Positions 53,923-60,625 of a stretch of 64,000 bases of DNA are shown here, piece after piece. The notes beneath the pieces were generated by a model. It had not been told where the DNA came from and made no database searches. It saw nothing but the letters and a program-made list of their open reading frames with translations. The stretch is from the NCBI GenBank assembly GCA_946623825.1, contig CAMORN010000001.1, positions 80,202 through 144,201 on the forward strand, read 5' to 3'. Every line of letters begins with the position of its first letter. Positions within the stretch are counted from its first letter, which is position 1. Position numbers and translations under genes: made by a program. Origin of the DNA: an uncultured Alphaproteobacteria bacterium. GTDB taxonomy: Bacteria; Pseudomonadota; Alphaproteobacteria; Rs-D84.

Positions 53923-54675
53923 ATGTCTTTGAATCAAAAAATAAAATCGCAAATATTGAATTTTATTAAACAACCAATTCCACAAGATATAGATATTGTA
54001 AAAAAATCTATACCTGTACCTTTTTTTGGAAATATTGAAAAAGCACGTGTGGCAACCATTTCTATAAATCCATCTAATAAAGAATTTGAAGATAAAAATC
54101 ATAAAACTTTGATTAAATCTAAAAAAAGATTTTCAGACAGAGAGATTTTAAATGCGACAGACAATGATGTTTTAAATGACGAGCAAAGATTGACAGTTTT
54201 TGATTCTTTGATAAATTATTTTAATCAAAAAAATAATAATTATTATCACCCATATAAAACATGGTTTAATTGGCTTGACAGATATGTAGGTGATATGTTT
54301 GGTTGTTCTTATTATGACGGGACAATGGTAAATTTAGACATTTATCCATGGGCGACAGCAATTAAATGGGGTAATATAGACCCAAAAACAAAAGATAATA
54401 TATTAAAACAATATAGTTTATTAAAAGACATATTGTTGGATAAAGAGGCTTTGTTTGATTATGTTTATATAAATGGCGCAACTGTAAAGAACCAGATAGA
54501 AAAATATCTTGGGGTTACAATTCCAGAATATAGTTGCGGTCAATTATCTATATATAATTACAAAATGCCAAATGGAATTATTCTTGTCGGTTCCAGTTGT
54601 TATATACAAAATTCTCATAAGACAAGTGAAGAATTAAAAAATCTTCATGCAATAATAAAATCAAGCATCAAATAA
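53923..54675 (+). CDS. Uracil-DNA-glycosylase-superfamily-like protein
   Basis: 250 aa. PVPFFGNIEKARVATISINPSNKEF near 30-57 matches the first strand and loop of uracil-DNA-glycosylase-fold proteins (GxNPS). LDIYPWATAIKWG near 140 and IILVGSSCYIQNSH near 225-238 fit the later strands, the last carrying a His at the position of the catalytic HPSP loop. Activity on uracil is not implied; the superfamily includes several divergent proteins. Last of the four-gene operon (16-base gap after the WYL gene). Confidence 0.6.
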   Translation: MSLNQKIKSQILNFIKQPIPQDIDIVKKSIPVPFFGNIEKARVATISINPSNKEFEDKNHKTLIKSKKRFSDREILNATDNDVLNDEQRLTVFDSLINYFNQKNNNYYHPYKTWFNWLDRYVGDMFGCSYYDGTMVNLDIYPWATAIKWGNIDPKTKDNILKQYSLLKDILLDKEALFDYVYINGATVKNQIEKYLGVTIPEYSCGQLSIYNYKMPNGIILVGSSCYIQNSHKTSEELKNLHAIIKSSIK

Positions 54676-54725
54676 AATACAACCCCTTTGCGGATTTTTT
54701 ATTCATTTTAAAATATTAATTTTAT

Positions 54726-54765
54726 ACAAGACCATTTTTGTCTGGTATATGTTTTATATTATAAA
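54726..54765 (+). promoter_or_regulatory. Shared promoter/operator element, copy 3 (131-aa gene)
   Basis: ACAAGACCATTTTTGTCTGG (54726-54745). The -35 TTGTCT (54738-54743) is followed after 16 bp by TATAAA (54760-54765). Confidence 0.75.
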
Positions 54766-54802
54766 TATAGAAAATAAAAAACAACAACCAAAGGGGTAAA
54801 AA

Positions 54803-55198
54803 ATGAAACAATACACATACGAAGAAAACAAAAAAATTGCATCTATACGTCATAGCAATACAAAATATGATAAATATGATGTTTTTTATCATGTCTTTCT
54901 GGGTGAAAGAAAAAAATTAAATTGGAATTGTGCGCAATTTAATAATTCAGAAATGGATTTATTTGATTTTGTATCTGCAACAAATCAAATTGAATCTGAT
55001 GTGAATTTGTACAGACGCGCAAACCAAAAAAAGTTTATTGAAAAAAGTATCATCGATTTACGCGAAATTTATCCAGATGAAAGTAAAAATTTTCTTAAAA
55101 ATATAGCGCATAAAATGTTGAAAAAAACATTGCAAACACAAGAAAAAAGAAATCTGGCGCGCGTAAAACCTTGCAGACTATATTTTCAAGAAGACTAA
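54803..55198 (+). CDS. Hypothetical 131-aa protein of the shared-promoter regulon
   Basis: Not recognised. AAAGGGGTAAAAA precedes the ATG. Soluble, strongly basic, largely helical (RRANQKKFIEKSIIDLREIYPDE, KMLKKTLQTQEKRNLARVK); the basic end suggests nucleic acid or ribosome contact. It has its own copy of the AGAC-N7-GTCT promoter, and the next copy follows immediately after its stop. Confidence 0.7.
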   Translation: MKQYTYEENKKIASIRHSNTKYDKYDVFYHVFLGERKKLNWNCAQFNNSEMDLFDFVSATNQIESDVNLYRRANQKKFIEKSIIDLREIYPDESKNFLKNIAHKMLKKTLQTQEKRNLARVKPCRLYFQED

Positions 55199-55207
55199 AT
55201 ATTATAT

Positions 55208-55247
55208 ACAAGACCGTTTTTGTCTGGTTGTGTATATATAATATAAA
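55208..55247 (+). promoter_or_regulatory. Shared promoter/operator element, copy 4 (53-aa gene and AAA+ ATPase)
   Basis: ACAAGACCGTTTTTGTCTGG (55208-55227), one base different from copies 2 and 3. The -35 TTGTCT (55220-55225) is followed after 16 bp by TATAAA (55242-55247). Confidence 0.75.
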
Positions 55248-55272
55248 TTGAAGAAACAAAAAAGGGGTAGAT

Positions 55273-55434
55273 ATGCCAAGATATACTTTTCAATGGGACG
55301 GTTCTGATGTCGTTATTTACACTTTGCCAAGTCGTAATTATTGGCGTCGTGTAAAGTGGGCAAAAGATGCCTATCATGACGGAAAAGCAATTGTCGTTAT
55401 TGGTAATTGCAACGAAGTCATAAGATTTGAATAA
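55273..55434 (+). CDS. 53-aa protein upstream of the AAA+ ATPase
   Basis: Not recognised. AAAAGGGGTAGAT precedes the ATG at 55273, and the AAA+ gene starts 23 bases after the stop, so they form one unit. Sequence features: YTFQWDGSDVVIYTLPS, an aromatic/basic segment (RNYWRRVKWAKDAYHDG) and a beta-like end (AIVVIGNCNEVIRF). A small adaptor, substrate or toxin-like partner of the ATPase is possible; none is shown. Confidence 0.65.
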   Translation: MPRYTFQWDGSDVVIYTLPSRNYWRRVKWAKDAYHDGKAIVVIGNCNEVIRFE

Positions 55435-55457
55435 AAAACAAAACACAGGGGTCAAAC

Positions 55458-57569
55458 ATGAACTTACGCGAAAAACAAATTTTTGGGTATTATCTCAAAA
55501 ACATTTTGGCATCAGAATGTCAACCAGAAGACACAGACAGTTTTCTTAGTTTTATTTGGCGTTATTCTGATGATGTTTTTGGAATTAATATGCGTCCTTT
55601 GATACGCAGAAGAAAAATGCAATCGTTCCATGATCATGATGATTCAGATTTATCGGAACTGGAACAAATGCGTTTGTTGCGTGGTATGGTCAATGGCGAA
55701 TTTATAAATTGTGGTTTGGTATCAGACGAAGCTGAAATCGCAAGAATTGAAAATATTGTCCATCAAAACAAAACAGATGTGTTTGATATTGACATAACAC
55801 AACACGATTTTGATAAAAGTTTTACTGTGATTTGTGACGCTTTTGATTTAGATGAAAAATCACGCCCATTATTACAATATTTTATGTATGCAACCAAGAT
55901 TTCCGCATTGCACAGAATGGTTGGTTTGTTTAACGACAGATTCAGTGATGGTTTGATGCATAATGATAATGTAGATGTTATGTCTGGATTTTCAAAAACA
56001 TCATTGGAAGATATTAAACAAATTTTATCTATCAATGGCCCATTGATGGATAAAGGAATTTTAACTTCCAGATATGGGGACAGGTCTTTCAGTGGTATGT
56101 TCAATAAATTGATTGGAACATATTTTGAATCTGTGCGTGAAGTGCAAAATTTCTTGGTTGGAAATCCGTTTGAAAGTGATTTAAACCGTGAAAATTTTGA
56201 TTATATTGCAAAAGATTATGACATAATCAGCAATATTCTGAAAAACGCGAAAGAAAAACAACAAAAGGGTGTAAACATATTATTATATGGTCATCCGGGC
56301 TGTGGCAAAACTGAATTGGCAAAATCTGTTTGTGTGTCGCAACATCTTGATTTATATACAACCCCTGAAAACAAAGAATCAAAAGATGAACGTTTAAGCA
56401 GTCTGTGTCAGGTGCAAACAATATTGAAAAAATCTGAAAACGGTGTCATTTTGTTTGATGAAGCCGAAGATGTTTTTTCGCTTAATCCGTTCAGCGCGCA
56501 TACGCCAAGTAAATTATTCTTGAATCGCAGATTGGAACAAAATATAACACCTGTGATATGGATAACAAACAATGTTCAATATATGGACCCTGCATACATT
56601 CGCAGATTTACCATCAGTATAGAAGTCCAAGACCCAGATATAAAAGCAAAAACAATTGCTTGGAAACGGGTTTTTGATAAACACGGTGTTGAAATATCTG
56701 ATGAAAAATTGGAAAAAATCGTCAAAAAATATGATGTACCAATTGCGTTGGTTGATACCGCAGTCAAAAATGTTAAATTGTTGAATGATCCAGATATGTT
56801 GGAATATACAATTGATAATCTGGTTAAAGCGACAACAGGTGTCAAACCAACAGACAAGAAAAAACAAGATGAAGTTAAATTTGAAACATCTTTGTTAAAT
56901 ACAGATGTTGATTTGAAAAATTTAGCAGACAAAATTAAAGAAAAAAATATGAAAAACTTTTCTTTATGTTTGTATGGTGCACCGGGGACTGGTAAATCTG
57001 CATATGCTAAATTTCTGGCAGAAATATTAGATATGCCGATTATTTCCAAAAAAGCCAGTGATATTAAATCAATGTGGGTTGGTGGTACAGAAAAAAATAT
57101 TGCGCGTGCATTCGCAGAAGCCAGAGAAAAGAAAGCATTGTTGATTTTTGACGAAGCAGATTCTTTCTTGTCTGACAGACGTGGTGCAAACGCATCATGG
57201 GAAGTTTCTGGTGTAAATGAAATGTTGACCCAAATGGAAAATGCAGAATACCCATTTGTTTGCACAACAAATTTAATGGATGGTTTAGATAAAGCCGCAT
57301 TGCGTCGTTTCTCGTTCAAGGTTAAATATGATTATATGACAACGACACAGGTTAAATCTGCATGTAAATTATTTTTAGATATAGATGTTTCTGAAAATGA
57401 AATTGCAAAATACAATAAATTGGCACCGGGTGATTTTGCCGTTGTAAAAAAACAGGCATCTTTGTTGGAAATAACAGACAAGGCCGAATTGTTGAAAATG
57501 TTGAAAACAGAACAAGATGCAAAAGACATAACCGCATCTGGTAATGTTAAAACAAAAATCGGTTTCTAG
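55458..57569 (+). CDS. Tandem AAA+ ATPase
   Basis: 703 aa. A helical N-terminal domain (about 1-250) is followed by two AAA+ modules. The first has Walker A GHPGCGKT near 278 and Walker B VILFDEAED near 330. The second has Walker A GAPGTGKS near 507, Walker B LLIFDEADSF near 562 and an arginine-finger-like ALRRF; the second resembles the SpoVK/FtsH classical clade. Likely a hexameric unfoldase or remodeller. No protease domain is fused. Under the shared promoter together with the 53-aa protein, after an ACAGGGGTC ribosome site. Confidence 0.85.
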   Translation: MNLREKQIFGYYLKNILASECQPEDTDSFLSFIWRYSDDVFGINMRPLIRRRKMQSFHDHDDSDLSELEQMRLLRGMVNGEFINCGLVSDEAEIARIENIVHQNKTDVFDIDITQHDFDKSFTVICDAFDLDEKSRPLLQYFMYATKISALHRMVGLFNDRFSDGLMHNDNVDVMSGFSKTSLEDIKQILSINGPLMDKGILTSRYGDRSFSGMFNKLIGTYFESVREVQNFLVGNPFESDLNRENFDYIAKDYDIISNILKNAKEKQQKGVNILLYGHPGCGKTELAKSVCVSQHLDLYTTPENKESKDERLSSLCQVQTILKKSENGVILFDEAEDVFSLNPFSAHTPSKLFLNRRLEQNITPVIWITNNVQYMDPAYIRRFTISIEVQDPDIKAKTIAWKRVFDKHGVEISDEKLEKIVKKYDVPIALVDTAVKNVKLLNDPDMLEYTIDNLVKATTGVKPTDKKKQDEVKFETSLLNTDVDLKNLADKIKEKNMKNFSLCLYGAPGTGKSAYAKFLAEILDMPIISKKASDIKSMWVGGTEKNIARAFAEAREKKALLIFDEADSFLSDRRGANASWEVSGVNEMLTQMENAEYPFVCTTNLMDGLDKAALRRFSFKVKYDYMTTTQVKSACKLFLDIDVSENEIAKYNKLAPGDFAVVKKQASLLEITDKAELLKMLKTEQDAKDITASGNVKTKIGF

Positions 57570-57598
57570 GTTTTGTATTGTTTCCTTTGGTTGTAAAT

Positions 57599-57627
57599 AA
57601 AAAAGCGACCGTCTGGTCGCTTTTTTT
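57599..57627. terminator. Terminator between the AAA+ gene and the 201-aa barrel gene
   Basis: AAAAAGCGACC-GTCT-GGTCGCTTTTTTT, bidirectional. Confidence 0.88.
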
Positions 57628-57641
57628 ATTTCTGTATTTTT

Positions 57642-58247
57642 TTAGAATACATATTTGACGGCACCACCGGCAATATATGATGCCTTGATTCCGTATGCGT
57701 CACGCATTGGAACAAACAAACGTGTTTGTGCAGACAATGTTATATTGTGTGTCAATTCGAAATCAAGCCCCGCTTTTAATTCAACCAATGATGACCATCT
57801 TGTCAAATCACTGCCACCGTCTTTGGAATCTGCGTAATATTCCATCATACCAAGTCCCGCGCCCAAAACCAAATCTATACGTTTCATTTTATCGCCACTT
57901 AAACGCATATAATTATCAAATGTTGCAGAAAATACATTTGTATTGATTTTTGCAAGTGTTGCATCTGAAAATTTATCCTTGATTTTTTCACGGCTTGAAT
58001 TGTCATAGTTTACAGAAAAACCATAGTTGTAAATTTTATTGTATTCGCCGAAACGTGCGCCCGCTTCCAATCCAAATGTGATGGAATCTTTTGGACTGTC
58101 AATATTTGAAGAATCCAATTTGGAATTATAATATGCACCCTGCAAACCCATTGTTGCACCTGTAAATGGACGAATTGTTGTTGCATTTGCGCCCATAACA
58201 GTTGCCAAAACGGTTGCAATACCTGTTAAAAATATTTTTGATGTCAT
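57642..58247 (-). CDS. Small outer-membrane beta-barrel (201 aa)
   Basis: A signal peptide (FLTGIATVLATVMGANA) precedes about eight strands (TGATMGLQGAYYN, ITFGLEAGARFGEYN, LVELKAGLDFELTHNITLSAQTRLF). It ends GGAVKYVF with the aromatic barrel signal. The size fits an OmpA/OmpX-like eight-strand barrel. TTTCTCC-type ribosome site read in reverse (GGAGAAAAAA) before the ATG. Confidence 0.8.
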   Translation of the reverse strand: MTSKIFLTGIATVLATVMGANATTIRPFTGATMGLQGAYYNSKLDSSNIDSPKDSITFGLEAGARFGEYNKIYNYGFSVNYDNSSREKIKDKFSDATLAKINTNVFSATFDNYMRLSGDKMKRIDLVLGAGLGMMEYYADSKDGGSDLTRWSSLVELKAGLDFELTHNITLSAQTRLFVPMRDAYGIKASYIAGGAVKYVF

Positions 58248-58316
58248 GATTTTTTCTCCTTTTACTGTGCTGTTAAAATTATAATCTAAAAAAAGCCAAT
58301 ATACAAGATTTGTTTT

Positions 58317-58886
58317 TTAATAAATTTTGTCCCATTCGTGGTCTGGAATACATTGTTTTTGCAAATCTAGGTATTTTTCAGGCACCCCAGACGCGATTTT
58401 ATCGCCGCGTTCGGTATTATAAAAACGTTGTTCGTATCCATAACCCCATGATAAACGTATTCTGTCCGCGTCCCACAAACACGCAGATACATAATCAGGT
58501 GCAATTTCGCCATTTGTATGGTTTGCGATTGCGAACAAAATGTTTTCTTCTGTTTTGTCATCTAATAAATTTTTATATTTATCCATAATGATTTTTGCCA
58601 ATGGGACGGCATTTGGCCCATGTTGTAAATTAAATTCATCATCGGTACGTGCCATATCATGGAAAGCACACGCAAAAACAACCGGCATGGCATTTTGTTT
58701 CAAAGACAGGGCGCAATCTATGCCACGAAAAACAACGGCATCAGTATGTGTCGTTAAACCGTGGTATCCGGTAAGTTCTTGTGTTCCCATTTCTGCAATG
58801 ATTGGTCTTAATTCGTTTATATAAAAATTAAAAAGTTCAGAGATTTGTTTTTTATCTATATTTTCAGTGTTTATGATATTGAACAT
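58317..58886 (-). CDS. HD-domain phosphohydrolase-like protein
   Basis: 189 aa from the ATG at 58886, preceded by GGGGGTAAAT. HD pattern: GYHGLTTHTDAVVFRGI (first His), FACAFHDMART (His-Asp), an additional His in AIANHTNG and the closing DADRIRLSWG. The order matches metal-dependent phosphohydrolases of nucleotides or cyclic dinucleotides. The substrate is unknown. Divergent from the YjbR gene. Confidence 0.82.
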   Translation of the reverse strand: MFNIINTENIDKKQISELFNFYINELRPIIAEMGTQELTGYHGLTTHTDAVVFRGIDCALSLKQNAMPVVFACAFHDMARTDDEFNLQHGPNAVPLAKIIMDKYKNLLDDKTEENILFAIANHTNGEIAPDYVSACLWDADRIRLSWGYGYEQRFYNTERGDKIASGVPEKYLDLQKQCIPDHEWDKIY

Positions 58887-58972
58887 ATTTACCCCCAACA
58901 AAGTGAGATTTTATATTTTTTTGCCGGTTTTATCAAGGACATAAAAATGTATATATTTTTTCAAATTTGATG

Positions 58973-58978
58973 TATAAT
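58973..58978 (+). promoter_or_regulatory. -10 element placing the yjbR-like transcript start next to its ATG
   Basis: TATAAT ends ten bases before the ATG at 58988, so the mRNA would begin at or within a few bases of the start codon. No ribosome site is present. The upstream gap 58902-58972 shows no other signal. Confidence 0.4.
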
Positions 58979-58987
58979 ATATATAAT

Positions 58988-59341
58988 ATGAAAGAAAAAA
59001 TATTAGCCCTTGTAAAAAAGAAATATAAAGTAAGCGGCGACAGACCGTGGGCAAAATATCCAGACAATATTGTTTTAAGACATCGTGAAAATAGAAAATG
59101 GTTTGGATTGATTATGAATATACCATATGTTAAATTGGGTATAAATAAATCTGGCAATGTAGATGTGTTGAATATTAAAAAAGACAATGTTGTAATAGGT
59201 TCTTTTTTGCAAGATGGAATTTTGCCTGCGTATCATATGAACAAGGCATCATGGGTTTCTGTATTATTGGACGGAACTGTTTCGGAACAAGATATAGAAT
59301 TTTTATTAAATGTATCATTTGAATTAACCAAGGGAAAATAA
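58988..59341 (+). CDS. MmcQ/YjbR family protein
   Basis: 117 aa. YPDNIVLRHRENRKWFGLIMNIP and the end SWVSVLLDGTVSEQDIEFLLNVSFELT are typical of the CyaY-like fold YjbR/MmcQ family (WV/S...LDG...D). Proposed DNA-binding or unknown roles. The ATG at 58988 is preferred over an upstream in-frame ATG that lies inside the -10. Coupled to the TM2 gene one base later. Confidence 0.85.
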   Translation: MKEKILALVKKKYKVSGDRPWAKYPDNIVLRHRENRKWFGLIMNIPYVKLGINKSGNVDVLNIKKDNVVIGSFLQDGILPAYHMNKASWVSVLLDGTVSEQDIEFLLNVSFELTKGK

Positions 59342-59342
59342 A

Positions 59343-59693
59343 ATGGCTATGATTTATTGTCGCGAATGCGGATATAGACATTCTGATAAAGCAAAAGCGT
59401 GTCCAAAATGTGGGTATGTTTTCAACGAAACATTGACCAGTCGAGCAAACAGATTAGTAAATGGAAAATCTATCGTTGTTTATTTGGTGCTAGCATGGTT
59501 TTTGGGTGTTTTTGGCGCGCACAGATTTTATGCGGGTAAAATTGAATCTGCATGGGCAATGTTTTTGATGAGTACAATTGGAATCATATTGATTATACCT
59601 GTTTTTATTTCTGCGATATGGGCATTGGTAGATTTGGTTGTTGGTATATGTAATATCGGTACACCTGAAAATATATTTAATTCTGATAAATAA
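59343..59693 (+). CDS. TM2-domain membrane protein with N-terminal zinc ribbon
   Basis: 116 aa. A zinc ribbon (CRECGYRHSDKAKACPKCG, residues 6-24) is followed by the TM2 fold: two helices joined by a short turn, with GVFGAHRFYAGK and the later ALVDLVVGICN. Function of TM2 proteins in bacteria is not established. It starts one base after the upstream stop. Confidence 0.9.
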   Translation: MAMIYCRECGYRHSDKAKACPKCGYVFNETLTSRANRLVNGKSIVVYLVLAWFLGVFGAHRFYAGKIESAWAMFLMSTIGIILIIPVFISAIWALVDLVVGICNIGTPENIFNSDK

Positions 59694-59697
59694 AACA

Positions 59698-59722
59698 ACC
59701 GCCAAATATGGCGGTTCTTTTT
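59698..59722 (+). terminator. Terminator of the yjbR-TM2 operon
   Basis: ACCGCC-AAATAT-GGCGGT followed by TCTTTTTT. Confidence 0.87.
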
Positions 59723-59819
59723 TCACAAAAGGAAACCGTTCCTGCGGACAAGCATGCGTGTTTTATATATAATAATTGTGTCTTAAAAGACTTTAACCAT
59801 TTAACCACAGGAGAAAAAA

Positions 59820-60053
59820 ATGGGAGCACTTACACACTATGTATTAAAACCGTTGTCTTTAATTGGGGCATTGAATTGGGGATTGGTCGGAATTTTTAAT
59901 TTCGATTTGGTTGCTTGGATTTTTGGTCCAATGACTTTGTTGTCCCGTTTGGTTTATGCTGTTATCGGTGTGGCTGCATTAATCTGGTTGTTTATCTGGA
60001 TTTTTGGTGACAAAACAACATGTGCAGCAGAATATACAAAGCATCGTAATTAA
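59820..60053 (+). CDS. DUF378 family small membrane protein
   Basis: 77 aa. Two membrane helices with the DUF378 pattern LIGALNWGLVGIFNFDLVAWIFG and RLVYAVIGVAALIWL. Unknown function; common in gut bacteria. ACAGGAG precedes the ATG; a TATATATAAT-like -10 is near 59764-59774. Confidence 0.9.
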   Translation: MGALTHYVLKPLSLIGALNWGLVGIFNFDLVAWIFGPMTLLSRLVYAVIGVAALIWLFIWIFGDKTTCAAEYTKHRN

Positions 60054-60079
60054 AGACACACTTCCTTTATAATATCAAT

Positions 60080-60106
60080 GAATGCCTGCAACGGCATTCT
60101 TTTTTT
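60080..60106 (+). terminator. Terminator of the DUF378 gene
   Basis: GAATGCC-TGCAAC-GGCATTC followed by TTTTTTT. Confidence 0.88.
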
Positions 60107-60132
60107 GCAATTAATTTTTTTTATGCTAGAAT
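60105..60132 (+). promoter_or_regulatory. Promoter of a small RNA
   Basis: -35 TTGCAA (60105-60110), 16-bp spacer, -10 TAGAAT (60127-60132), followed by no open reading frame but by a terminated structured transcript. Confidence 0.5.
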
Positions 60133-60138
60133 AAAAAT

Positions 60139-60233
60139 CAAGCGAGAGCAGAGAAGAGAGAATATATATGGGGTGATGGCTTTCGCATGATTCTGAATTT
60201 TCAGGTTTGGGTCGTCCCGTCATCCCATTTTTT
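60139..60233 (+). ncRNA. Candidate small RNA of about 95 bases
   Basis: After a purine-rich 5' part, TGGGGTGATGG (60169-60179) pairs with CCGTCATCCCA (60217-60227) through eleven pairs including two G-U. It encloses a CTGA-ATTT-TCAG hairpin and is followed directly by TTTTTT. It does not carry the SRP RNA apical loop (GGAAG...AGCA) nor tRNA or tmRNA marks. Identity unknown. Confidence 0.5.
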
Positions 60234-60552
60234 AGCCCTGTTTTTTGTCAATAAAACCACTTTTTTAATGTGCAAAATAATAAAAATGCCTATATTCAAT
60301 AACATAGTTAAAAAATCAATATATTGTTTCGAATCGGAATAAAAACAACTATATTTTGATTTTTTTGTAAAAATCGAATCGTGTTTTTGGTCGTTTTTTT
60401 ACAAAAATATATACAAAAAAATGTTTGGTGTTGAAAATGACTACGAATCGGTGTTGGGAAAAAGCTCTTAAACCCGCATCCAGTCTGGATTACAAAAATG
60501 CAAGTGGAAAATGCAAAAAAAAATTTTTTTTCATAATGAGAATTCTATCAAA
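60234..60552 (+). other. AT-rich region before nrdD with short repeats
   Basis: No gene is seen. CGAATCG occurs at 60330, 60375 and 60444, twice extended to CGAATCGG. TTTTTTGTAAAAA (60361-60373) and TTTTTTTACAAAAA (60394-60407) can pair. A small CCAG/CTGG hairpin lies near 60480-60489. These may be regulatory, but no known motif is matched. Confidence 0.35.
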
Positions 60553-60601
60553 ATACTGTATATTGTGTCTAAAGGAACCTAAAAAACACTATATATAGTA
60601 T
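60553..60601 (+). promoter_or_regulatory. Two NrdR-type boxes upstream of nrdD
   Basis: ATACTGTATATTGTGT (60553-60568) and ACACTATATATAGTAT (60586-60601) match the NrdR consensus ACACwATATATwGTGT. They lie 33 bp apart, three helical turns, as in known nrd operators. NrdR with ATP/dATP represses ribonucleotide reductase genes. The second box ends 24 bases before the nrdD ATG. Confidence 0.85.
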
Positions 60602-60625
60602 TTTTGTCAAATTAAGGGGAAAAAG

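Noticed and set aside
56576-57319. A 247-codon minus-strand frame inside the AAA+ ATPase gene
   Set aside because: It lies antisense to the second AAA+ module with its Walker motifs; hydrophobic composition results from the reversed codon bias.
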